This document shows positions 41,670 to 49,815 of a stretch of 56,614 nucleotides of DNA, piece by piece; within the stretch, counting starts at the first letter, position 1; each line of letters opens with the position of its first letter. The position numbers and the translations under genes were made by a program. Under the pieces are notes generated by a model. It had not been told where the DNA came from. It saw only the letters and a program-made list of their open reading frames with translations, and did no database searches. Origin of the DNA: Gemmatimonadota bacterium (lineage in GTDB: Bacteria > Gemmatimonadota > Gemmatimonadetes > Palauibacterales > KS3-K002); assembly GCA_020344015.1 (NCBI GenBank), contig CP070812.1, forward strand, positions 3,860,514 through 3,917,127, in the 5' to 3' direction.

Positions 41670-43506
41670 TCCATACATGGCCTTCTTGGTCGACCTGGCA
41701 GTCGACGTTCTGCTCAAAGGCACGATAGTACTGGGAGCTGCCGGCGTGGCGGCGTGGTATCTGCGCGGGGCTTCGGCTGCGGTTCGCCATGCTGTATGGA
41801 CTGTTGCGCTCGGCTGTCTGCTTTTCCTTCCGATCCTGTCGTCGTCGCTGCCGGCATGGAAGCTGGAACCGCTATATGTGTCTGTGGAGACACCTGCAAT
41901 CGCCTACGACGATGTGACAAGCGCAGGCGATGAAGAGTACTGCGATTGCGAATGCGATTGCGAGCTCGAGGAGGCTGGAGAGTCCACAGTGATGTTCGCT
42001 TCGGGCGACGATAACCGCTCGTCGCCGGGCCCGGCATCAGGAGCGGGGCGGGCGAGTGTCGGTGCAGCGAGACCGGCGGGGCCCTCCGCCGCCGCCGTCG
42101 CCTTGTTGATCTGGGCGTTGGGTGTTCTCGCACTCCTCGCCCGCCTCGGTCTCGACACGTTGCAGGTGCGCGGTATCACGCGGCGCGCGAGAGATTGCCG
42201 TTCGGCCGACGTCTGCGAGCTCGCCGAGCGACTCGTCGACAGCCTGGGGATTCGGCGGCCGGTCCGGGTGGTTGTGAGCGATGAGGTGTCGGTACCGCTG
42301 ACGTGGGGCGTTTTGTTGCCGGTCGTGATTCTCCCCGAGAGTGTGGTGACGTGGACGATGGAGCGGAAGCGGATCGTCTTGCTGCACGAGCTGGCGCACG
42401 TGATACGCTGGGATTACGCGATTCTCCTGATGGTCGAGATCGTTTGCGCGGTCTATTGGTTCAATCCGTTGGTCTGGATCGCCGCACGGCAGGGTGCCGT
42501 GGAGCGCGAGCGCGCCTGCGACGACCTGGCGTTGCACATCGGGATACGATCGGACATCTATGCCACGCACCTGTACGAGATCGCTCGTGCCCAGGTGGTG
42601 GATGATACTCCACGCGGCGCCTTCGCGATGGCACACGCCTCCAGTCTGGCGCGACGCGTCCGAAGCATCTTGGCCCGCGGCCTAGATCGGTCGCCTTTGT
42701 CTCATAGTCAATTGGCATCCGCGACCGTCGGTGCTCTGCTGGTGGCCTTCCCGCTGGCGAGCGTCGAGATATGGGGTACGGCCACCGCCGAGCTGCTCAG
42801 AACCATCCAGCAGAGCAGCGATCCCGTGGAGCGACGCATCGGCCAGCTCGAGGACGATGATCCCCGGGTAAGACGGTACGCGGCCTGGGCACTCGGCGAG
42901 CTCGAGAGCGACAGGTCGGTGATGCCTCTCATCGAGAGTCTCGGTGACGGGGATGCCGATGTGCGACTCGTCGCCGCCTGGGCGCTGGGCGAGATCAAAG
43001 ACGACATGGCGGTCTATCCGCTCATCCAGGTGCTCGAGGACGACGATCCACTGGTTCGCGAGATGGCGGTTCTCGCCCTCGGAGAGATCGAACACCAATC
43101 CGCCGTCCAGCCGTTGACAGAGGCGCTCCGCCGCGAGGAGCGACTCAGAGAGCCGGTGATCTGGGCGCTCGGCGAGATCGACACCAGAGATGCCATCCGA
43201 GCGCGCAACGCTGTCTTCGCCGATTGGGAGCGCGGCTCCTGGGGGAACGATGAGGTCTGGACGGGCCGGCTCGGCTCCCGCGAGGCACGGTCTTTCGCCA
43301 ACGACCTGGGCGCGTTGACTACGGCCTTGAGCGACCACGATCCCAGGATGCGACGCTCGGCCGCCGAGTGGCTGGGGATTCGCGGTGACGAGCGCGCCGT
43401 CGAGCCGCTGCTCGACGCGCTCCGCGATCCGCAGCCCGCGGTTCGCGCCATGGCGATCTGGGCGCTCGACGAGATCAACCCGTCACGTCACGAGTTCTCG
43501 CACTAA
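41650..43506 (+). CDS. M56 (BlaR1-like) membrane metallopeptidase with HEAT-repeat sensor domain
   Basis: The 618-residue protein follows the BlaR1 plan: TM1 (about 8-33), TM2 (45-65), a loop, TM3 (147-166), an M56 zinc-protease domain with HELAH (His246, Glu247, His250) and ERERACDD (286-292), and TM4 (about 356-375). In place of the beta-lactam-binding domain the C-terminus (about 390-612) is a chain of 31-residue HEAT/PBS-lyase-type repeats (VRRYAAWALGELE, VRLVAAWALGEIK, VREMAVLALGEIE). The TM2-TM3 loop, periplasmic by BlaR1 topology, contains CDCECDC (Cys98/100/102/104). It should cleave or inactivate the upstream BlaI in response to a periplasmic cue that is not a beta-lactam. Confidence 0.88.
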   Translation: MSQMLANPYMAFLVDLAVDVLLKGTIVLGAAGVAAWYLRGASAAVRHAVWTVALGCLLFLPILSSSLPAWKLEPLYVSVETPAIAYDDVTSAGDEEYCDCECDCELEEAGESTVMFASGDDNRSSPGPASGAGRASVGAARPAGPSAAAVALLIWALGVLALLARLGLDTLQVRGITRRARDCRSADVCELAERLVDSLGIRRPVRVVVSDEVSVPLTWGVLLPVVILPESVVTWTMERKRIVLLHELAHVIRWDYAILLMVEIVCAVYWFNPLVWIAARQGAVERERACDDLALHIGIRSDIYATHLYEIARAQVVDDTPRGAFAMAHASSLARRVRSILARGLDRSPLSHSQLASATVGALLVAFPLASVEIWGTATAELLRTIQQSSDPVERRIGQLEDDDPRVRRYAAWALGELESDRSVMPLIESLGDGDADVRLVAAWALGEIKDDMAVYPLIQVLEDDDPLVREMAVLALGEIEHQSAVQPLTEALRREERLREPVIWALGEIDTRDAIRARNAVFADWERGSWGNDEVWTGRLGSREARSFANDLGALTTALSDHDPRMRRSAAEWLGIRGDERAVEPLLDALRDPQPAVRAMAIWALDEINPSRHEFSH

Positions 43507-43540
43507 CGACGTAAGACCACAAAGGAAGGGTCGGATTACT

Positions 43541-44389
43541 ATGTCGCTACATGAAAATTTATTTTCAACAGGCGCCGCACGCTTTATCTTCTTAGCTGCA
43601 GTGGCCGGCGCTCTGGCGACGGCGTTCCCGGATGCCCTGCCGCAGCTGACGGCCGAGATACGGGGAGCGCTACAGGAGGGCGACGCGGTGGCGCAGCGCA
43701 TTCGCGAGCTGCAGGACGACGATCCTCTGGTCAGGCGCTACGCGGCGTGGGCGTTGGGGGAGCTGGAGGACACGCGGGGCGTGAGACCGTTGATCGAGGC
43801 ACTGGAAGACAGGAACGCCGACGTGCGTCTGGTGGCCGCCTGGGCGCTGGGCGAGATCAAGGACAACATGGCGATCCCGCCGTTGATCGAGTCTCTCGAG
43901 GACGATAATCCGCTGGTGCGGGAGATGGCCGTCCTGGCGTTGGGTGAGATCGAGCATCCGGCGGCGGTGGAGCCGCTGATCTCGGTATACAGGAGCGAAG
44001 TCGAACTGCGTGAGCCGGTGATCTGGGCGCTGGGCGAGATTGGCGGCAGGGAAGCGGAGGCGGAGCGCGCGGCGATATTCGCCGACTGGGGACGTGGTTC
44101 GTGGGATAACGATGAGGTCTGGACGGGCCGACTCGGCTCGACGGAGGCGAGTGCTCTTAGCGACGACGTGAACACCTTGCTCGTCGCGCTGGCCGACGAG
44201 GATCCGTGGATGCGACGCTCGGCGGCGGAATGCCTGGGGTGTCTGGGCGACGAGCGGGCGGTGGATGGACTGCTGGACGCGCTGCGCGATCCGGAGCCTT
44301 CGGTGCGGGCGATGGCGGTTTGGGCACTGGATGAGATCAACCCATCGCGTCACCACGACCACAAGCTCGATGATTGCTGTGAGCACTAA
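43541..44389 (+). CDS. Membrane-anchored HEAT-repeat protein, partial copy of the M56 sensor domain
   Basis: The 282-residue protein has one N-terminal hydrophobic segment (about 14-30) followed by HEAT repeats that parallel residues about 365-618 of the M56 protein almost position by position. Shared blocks include RRYAAWALGELE, VRLVAAWALGEIKD, VREMAVLALGEIEH, NDEVWTGRLGS and RAMA.WALDEINPSRH. TM4 and the linker are also recognisable, so the gene arose by partial tandem duplication. It ends with a His/Cys-rich tail (HHDHKLDDCCEH). AGGAAGGG lies about 10 nt upstream of ATG 43541. A second BlaI-like dyad covers codons 4-9. It probably modulates or shares the ligand of the sensor. Confidence 0.85.
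   Translation: MSLHENLFSTGAARFIFLAAVAGALATAFPDALPQLTAEIRGALQEGDAVAQRIRELQDDDPLVRRYAAWALGELEDTRGVRPLIEALEDRNADVRLVAAWALGEIKDNMAIPPLIESLEDDNPLVREMAVLALGEIEHPAAVEPLISVYRSEVELREPVIWALGEIGGREAEAERAAIFADWGRGSWDNDEVWTGRLGSTEASALSDDVNTLLVALADEDPWMRRSAAECLGCLGDERAVDGLLDALRDPEPSVRAMAVWALDEINPSRHHDHKLDDCCEH
43551..43568. promoter_or_regulatory. Second copy of the candidate BlaI operator, at the start of the HEAT gene
   Basis: ATGAAAATTTATTTTCAA shares the ATGAAAA-N4-TTTTCA framework with the dyad at 41233. It lies inside the first codons of the HEAT gene, 8 bp after a TACTAT box (43537-43542). That geometry matches the upstream promoter, although the -35 (AAGACC) is weak. It could be an internal operator or a transcription roadblock. 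Confidence 0.55.
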
Positions 44390-46631
44390 CAGAATCACCA
44401 GTGTCCTGGCGGTCGCGGCCGCCGTGAGTTGCGCGACGGCATTGCCCCAGGGAGCGTCGAAGCTACTGGCCCAGACGCGGGGTGCCGCGTCGGGACAGGA
44501 TGATGCCTATCTCAGGCTCACCCGACTGAGCGGACCGGTGGTCCTGGACGGGGTGAGCGACGAGCTGGCTTGGCAGGAGGTGGAACCGTTCCCGCTCACG
44601 ATGTACACTCCGACCGGTGGTGGCGCGCTGACCGAGCGGACGGAGATCCGCGTCGCTTACGACGAAGGGCACCTGTATGTCGCGGGTCGCTTCTTCGACT
44701 CCGATCCGGCGAGGATAAGGGTAAACTCGCTATACCGTGACCGCCTGAGCGGCGACGACTGCTTCGGCATAGTAGTCGATCCCTTCAACGACAACGACAT
44801 CGGGCTCTGGTTCTGGACGACGCCGGCCGGGATCCGCGGTGACGTTTCGATCAGCGGTGACGGGCAGGGTGCGTGGAATGGTAGTTGGGACACGCACTGG
44901 GATGTCTCGGCCGTGCAGACCTCTGAGGGTTGGTTCGCCGAGCTGCGCATTCCCTTCTCGAGCCTCGGCTTCCAGGCCGTGGGCGGCCGCGTGGAGATGG
45001 GCATCTCAGCATACCGCTACATCCCGCGCAAGAACGAAACACAGGTCTTTCCAGAAATCGCGCCCGAGTTCGATTACCATAGACCGTCGCTCGCCCAGGA
45101 CGCGGTCCTCGTAGGCGTCGCCACCCACCGGCCGGTCTACCTGACGCCGTACGTGCTCAGCGGTGTCGGGCAGACGCCAGAGCTCAACGAGCTCGAGAAC
45201 GGTTATGACCTGAACAGCGAAGGCGAGTTTCAGGCGGGCGGCGATCTGCGCTACAACGTGACCAGCAACCTGACGCTCGACTTCACGGTGAATACCGATT
45301 TCGCCCAGGTCGAGGCCGACGACTATCAGGTCAACCTCACCCGTTTTCACCTGTTCTTCCCGGAGAAGCGCCGCTTCTTCCAGGAACGGTCGGGTGTCTT
45401 CGACTTGTTCACCGGCGGCCCGACCCGGCTGTTCTACAGCAGGCAGATTGGGCTCTACGCCGGCGAGGCGATTCCGATCATCGCGGGCGCGCGGCTGGTA
45501 GGGCGAGCGGGTGAGTGGGACCTGGGCATCTTGAACATGCAGACGAAGAGCAGCACCTACCTGCCGTCGGAGAACTTCGGCGTCGCGCGGGTTCGTCGTC
45601 GGGTGTTCAACCAGTACTCAAATGCGGGCGCGATGCTCACGACACGCTTCGGTGATGACGGGTCGTACAACGTCGCTTACGGTCTCGACGGCACGTTCCG
45701 GGTCGCGGGCGACGATTACCTTGGGATCCGTTGGGCGCAGACGTTCGATGATGACATCATCGACCAACACGGTTTCCGCTTCGCGGAAGCGAACGCGGTG
45801 CGTGTCTACGTCAATCGGGCGCGCGAGCGCGGGTTCTCGTATTTTTTCTCCGCTCGCAGGTTCGGTGCTGATTACCGTCCCGAGATGGGGTTCATCGCTC
45901 GCCAGAACTTCAGCGACTTCGAGTACTCGCTCGCCTACTTTCACTACCCGGAAAGTGGGCCTCTGAGGAGGATCGATCCGTTCCAGTTGTTCGGCGCGCT
46001 GGCCCTGCGCAACCCCGACGGCAGCGTCGAGTCGTTCTTCATCGAGCACGATGTCGATCTGCTGTGGAGATCGGGCTCGCGTATAGGGCTGGATCTGGAG
46101 CTGTACTACGAGGATCTCCGCGAACAGCTCGACTTTCCGCGCGACACGTACGTCCCACCCGGGAGCTACTGGTTCCCCCGCTTCGAGTTCGACTACAGCC
46201 TGCCGCCGGGCCGGGCGTTCCGAACCTTCCTGGGTGGCGGTGTGCAGCAGTTCTACGACGGGTGGCGGGCGAACCTCTGGTTGGTGCCGGTCTGGTATGC
46301 GTCGTCGCATCTTGAGCTGAGCTTGGAGTATAATCTCGATGTCGTCCGCTTCCCCGATCGTGATCAGGGCTTCGACTCGCATCTGGCGCGCCTCAGAATA
46401 GGGTCGGCGTTGGATACGAAACTCTCGATGAACGCCTTCATCCAGTACAGCAACGTGGGTGACCAGGCGGCGGCCAACGTCCGTTTCCGTTACAACTTCG
46501 CCGAAGGAAACGATCTGTGGTTGGTCTACAACGAGGGTGTGAACCTGAATCGCGATCGCGTGGATCCTGCGCTGCCTATTACCGACAACCGGACGGTGTT
46601 GATCAAGTATACCTACACGTTCGCCTGGTAA
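44370..46631 (+). CDS. Outer-membrane DUF5916 protein with CBM9-like N-terminal domain, in the BlaI operon
   Basis: The 753-residue protein overlaps the HEAT gene by 20 bp; GTG 44379 is an alternative start. A signal peptide (about 5-35) precedes a CBM9-like domain (about 50-235; VVLDGVSDELAWQEVEPF, HLYVAGRFFDSDP). A DUF5916 barrel (about 255-753) then has LTLDFTVNTDFAQVEADDYQ and EKRRFFQERSGVFDLF and ends KYTYTFAW, a C-terminal aromatic as in outer-membrane barrels. The family function is unproven. Being last in a BlaI-controlled operon suggests that it is the effector or the source of the signal. Confidence 0.85.
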   Translation: MIAVSTNRITSVLAVAAAVSCATALPQGASKLLAQTRGAASGQDDAYLRLTRLSGPVVLDGVSDELAWQEVEPFPLTMYTPTGGGALTERTEIRVAYDEGHLYVAGRFFDSDPARIRVNSLYRDRLSGDDCFGIVVDPFNDNDIGLWFWTTPAGIRGDVSISGDGQGAWNGSWDTHWDVSAVQTSEGWFAELRIPFSSLGFQAVGGRVEMGISAYRYIPRKNETQVFPEIAPEFDYHRPSLAQDAVLVGVATHRPVYLTPYVLSGVGQTPELNELENGYDLNSEGEFQAGGDLRYNVTSNLTLDFTVNTDFAQVEADDYQVNLTRFHLFFPEKRRFFQERSGVFDLFTGGPTRLFYSRQIGLYAGEAIPIIAGARLVGRAGEWDLGILNMQTKSSTYLPSENFGVARVRRRVFNQYSNAGAMLTTRFGDDGSYNVAYGLDGTFRVAGDDYLGIRWAQTFDDDIIDQHGFRFAEANAVRVYVNRARERGFSYFFSARRFGADYRPEMGFIARQNFSDFEYSLAYFHYPESGPLRRIDPFQLFGALALRNPDGSVESFFIEHDVDLLWRSGSRIGLDLELYYEDLREQLDFPRDTYVPPGSYWFPRFEFDYSLPPGRAFRTFLGGGVQQFYDGWRANLWLVPVWYASSHLELSLEYNLDVVRFPDRDQGFDSHLARLRIGSALDTKLSMNAFIQYSNVGDQAAANVRFRYNFAEGNDLWLVYNEGVNLNRDRVDPALPITDNRTVLIKYTYTFAW

Positions 46632-46759
46632 GCTACCGAGCCATCGTGCTGCCTCATTGACCTGCGTTCGGGCGGATTGCTCGTCGATACCCTAGCGCCC
46701 ATCTTGCGACTGGAATCTCTTCACGCTCCGCTCTAGGAAGCCAGCACGGAGGTGCATCG

Positions 46760-49702
46760 ATGGGACCGCGTACGCTATTCCGTCCACTCCCGCTGATCGT
46801 CTTGACTACTGCTCTAGCCGGGCTCGCTGCCTCGCCCGCCACGGCCGTCGCACAGGAGCCCGAGGTCGCAGCGGACTCCCAGCAGCGACCGATCGAGATC
46901 ACCGACGCACTTGCCTGGAAGCGAATCGGCTCGGCCGCGGTTGCTAAGGACGGGCGGTGGTTGGCCTACGGCCTGGACCCTATCGAGGGCGACGGAGAAT
47001 ACGTTCTGCGTAGCACGACCGACGATACCGAGTACCGGTTCCCCTTCGGCGAGGCGCCGGGCTCTGCTGGCTCGCTGGCGTTTTCGGAGGACTCGCGCTG
47101 GCTTGCTTTCGTGATCTATCCAGACCGCGCGGCGGCAAGGCGGCTGGAAAAGGAGAAAGAGCCGGCGCGTAACAAGGTAGGGCTGGTCGAGCTGGCCAGC
47201 GGCGAGCTTACCGAGTTCGAGGACGTTCGTGCTTTCCAGTTCGCCGGTGAGGCCGGTGGCTGGATCGCGCTCCACCGCTATGCACCCCAGGGACTTCTGG
47301 GAGGTCGAAACAGCGGCGAGCGGGCGCGGGGCTCCGACTTGCTGCTCTACGAACTGGAGAGCGGGGCGCAGCTCAGCATCGGCAACGTGTCGGAGTTCGC
47401 GTTCGACGAGTCGGGCCGCTGGCTGGCCTGGCTGATCGACACCGACGGTAAGGCTGGCAACGGAGTACAACTGAGAGACATGCAGACCGGTGTGGTTCGC
47501 GTCCTGGAGAGCGATGAGGCGGCGTACCGGCAATTGAATTGGACGGACGAGGGCGATGGCCTCGCAGCGCTGAAGGGCGTTGAGGACGAGGACTACGAGG
47601 ATCCGCTCTACAGTCTGGTCGCCTTCAAGGACTTCGGTTCCCGCGGGCCCACGAAGGTCATCTACGACCCACATGAGGATCCGAACTTCCCCGAGGGCAT
47701 GACGATCTCACCCAATCGGACCCCCGAATGGACCGAGCCGCGGGACGCCATCCTGTTCGGGATCCACGAGGTGGAGTTGAAGGAGAGTGCCGAGGAGAAG
47801 GAAGAGGAAGAGGAAGAGGAAGAGGGTGAGGAAGAGGAAGAAGGAGAAGGAGAAGAGGAGGAGGGTCCCGCGCGGCGCGGACGCGATGAAGAGGATGAAG
47901 AGGAGAAGCCGGACTTGGTGATCTGGCATTGGCAGGACGAAAGGCTGCAGTCGATGCAGCAGGTCCAGGAGGGGCGCGACAAAGACTTCAGCTATCTGTC
48001 GCTCTACCGGGTGGCCGAAGACCGTTTTATCCGCCTGGCCGACGAGGATGTCCGGCAGGTGACGGCTTCGCCCAAAGGGCGCTGGGCCATCGGGTACGAC
48101 GATGACGACTACGAGCTGATGGGCAATCTGGACGGCCGTCGCTACCGCGATGTCTATGCCATCGACATGCGCAGCGGCGAACGCTCGCTGGCCCTGGAGG
48201 GTAACCGCTGGGCGTTTGGGCTCGCGCCCGATGGAGGCCACCTCCTCTACTATGGGGACGGACAATTCCACACCTACGAGATGGCCGGGGGCCGTCACTT
48301 CACGATAACGCAGGAGGTACCCACGTCGTTCATCAACACGGAGAACGACCGCCCCGTCGTCGATCCACCGATCTATCCGATCGGTTGGACAAGCGATAGC
48401 CGGGCGGTGCTGCTGTACGACAACTGGGACATCTGGCGGGTGGCCGTTCATGGTGACCGGGGCACCAACCTGACCGTGAACGGCAAAACAGACGGCATCC
48501 GGTATCGTCGGCGCTTCGTCCTCGACCCGGACGAGGAAGGGATCGACCTGTCGGAGCCGATCTACCTCGCTCCCTACGGCGAGTGGACTAAGAAGGCGGG
48601 TCTTGGAAGGATCAACCGCGGTAGGCCGGGTGTCGAGATGCTGGCGTGGGACGACGCGGGCTACGGCTCGTTGATCAAGGCGGAGGACGCCGACACCCAC
48701 CTGTTTACGCGGGACACCTACGAGGACTTCCCGAACTACCACGTCACCGACGCGTCTTTCAGGCAGCCGCGGCAGATTACCGACGCCAACCCGCAGCAGT
48801 CGGAGTTCAATTGGACCGCGGGCTCCATGCTGCTCGACTATGAGAGCGAGCATGGTGATCGGCTACAGGCGGCTCTCCACCTGCCGGCGGACTACCAGGA
48901 AGGGGAGAGCTATCCGACCATCGTCTATATATATGAGAGAATGTCCCAGACCCTGAACCGCTACACCACGCCCAGCGCTCGCGGCTTCAACAAGTCGGTC
49001 TATACCAGCAACGGCTACGCGGTGCTGATGCCCGACATCACGTATCGGGTGGACGACCCCGGGATGTCGGCGGTCTGGTGTGTGCTGCCGGCGTTGGAGA
49101 CGGCAATCGCGACCGGCATCGTCGACCCGGAACGGGTGGGACTGCAGGGCCATTCCTGGGGCGGCTATCAGACGGCGTTTCTGATTACGCAGACCGATGC
49201 CTTCGCCGCGGCACTGGCCGGAGCGCCGCTCACCAACATGATCAGCATGTACAGCTCGATCTATTGGAACACTGGTAGCGCGAACCAGCCGATCTTCGAG
49301 AGCAGCCAGGGGCGCTTCAGCGGCGGCTACTGGGAGGCGCCGGAGGCCTACATGCGGAACTCGCCGGTATACTTCGCCGAGAATGTGTCGACGCCGCTCC
49401 TGCTGCTGCACAACGATGAGGATGGCGCCGTCGACTGGAACCAGGGGATCGAGTACTTCAACACTCTCCGCCGGCTGGAAAAACCAGTGGTTATGCTCCA
49501 GTACGTGGGCGAGAACCACGGCGTGCGGAAGCCGGCGAACCAGAAGGACTACACGGTTCGTATGCGTGAGTTCTTCAACCACTATCTCAAGGGTGAGCCG
49601 GCACCCGATTGGTGGACGGAGGGTGTGCCGCATCTGGAGATGGAGGAGCACCTCGAGGAGCGGGCGAAGCTGGTGAAGGAGAGGGAGGAAGAAGGATCCT
49701 GA
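46760..49702 (+). CDS. Exported prolyl-oligopeptidase-family (S9) serine peptidase
   Basis: This 980-residue protein has a signal peptide (1-32, ATAVA-QE), a seven-bladed-propeller-like N-terminal region (about 45-700) and a C-terminal alpha/beta-hydrolase domain. The catalytic triad is Ser799 (GHSWGG), Asp888 (HNDEDGAV) and His920 (ENHG). Between about 337 and 386 the propeller is interrupted by an extremely acidic stretch of Glu runs (EEEEEEEEGEEEEEGEGEEEE) followed by RRGRDEEDEEEK. It likely degrades peptides in the periplasm. GGAGGTG upstream fixes the start. The gene is separated from the BlaI operon by 128 bp and converges on the PLP enzyme gene. Confidence 0.92.
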   Translation: MGPRTLFRPLPLIVLTTALAGLAASPATAVAQEPEVAADSQQRPIEITDALAWKRIGSAAVAKDGRWLAYGLDPIEGDGEYVLRSTTDDTEYRFPFGEAPGSAGSLAFSEDSRWLAFVIYPDRAAARRLEKEKEPARNKVGLVELASGELTEFEDVRAFQFAGEAGGWIALHRYAPQGLLGGRNSGERARGSDLLLYELESGAQLSIGNVSEFAFDESGRWLAWLIDTDGKAGNGVQLRDMQTGVVRVLESDEAAYRQLNWTDEGDGLAALKGVEDEDYEDPLYSLVAFKDFGSRGPTKVIYDPHEDPNFPEGMTISPNRTPEWTEPRDAILFGIHEVELKESAEEKEEEEEEEEGEEEEEGEGEEEEGPARRGRDEEDEEEKPDLVIWHWQDERLQSMQQVQEGRDKDFSYLSLYRVAEDRFIRLADEDVRQVTASPKGRWAIGYDDDDYELMGNLDGRRYRDVYAIDMRSGERSLALEGNRWAFGLAPDGGHLLYYGDGQFHTYEMAGGRHFTITQEVPTSFINTENDRPVVDPPIYPIGWTSDSRAVLLYDNWDIWRVAVHGDRGTNLTVNGKTDGIRYRRRFVLDPDEEGIDLSEPIYLAPYGEWTKKAGLGRINRGRPGVEMLAWDDAGYGSLIKAEDADTHLFTRDTYEDFPNYHVTDASFRQPRQITDANPQQSEFNWTAGSMLLDYESEHGDRLQAALHLPADYQEGESYPTIVYIYERMSQTLNRYTTPSARGFNKSVYTSNGYAVLMPDITYRVDDPGMSAVWCVLPALETAIATGIVDPERVGLQGHSWGGYQTAFLITQTDAFAAALAGAPLTNMISMYSSIYWNTGSANQPIFESSQGRFSGGYWEAPEAYMRNSPVYFAENVSTPLLLLHNDEDGAVDWNQGIEYFNTLRRLEKPVVMLQYVGENHGVRKPANQKDYTVRMREFFNHYLKGEPAPDWWTEGVPHLEMEEHLEERAKLVKEREEEGS

Positions 49703-49815
49703 GACGACCCGCTATTCTACTCGCGGCTGCTTCGGCTGCTCGGCGAGAGCGGATACCCTGACTAGGTGACGGCGTTCGACGATGGCGCGCTGCTCGTGGC
49801 CGCCGCGTGCAGCGT

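Noticed and set aside
42831..44340. Regular repeats suggesting a CRISPR or satellite array
   Set aside because: They are the coding sequence of 31-residue HEAT repeats in two genes, not spacer/repeat units.
47790..47870. GAG/GAA tract considered as a microsatellite or frameshift artefact
   Set aside because: The frame stays open and the peptidase motifs downstream are intact, so it is treated as a coding insert.
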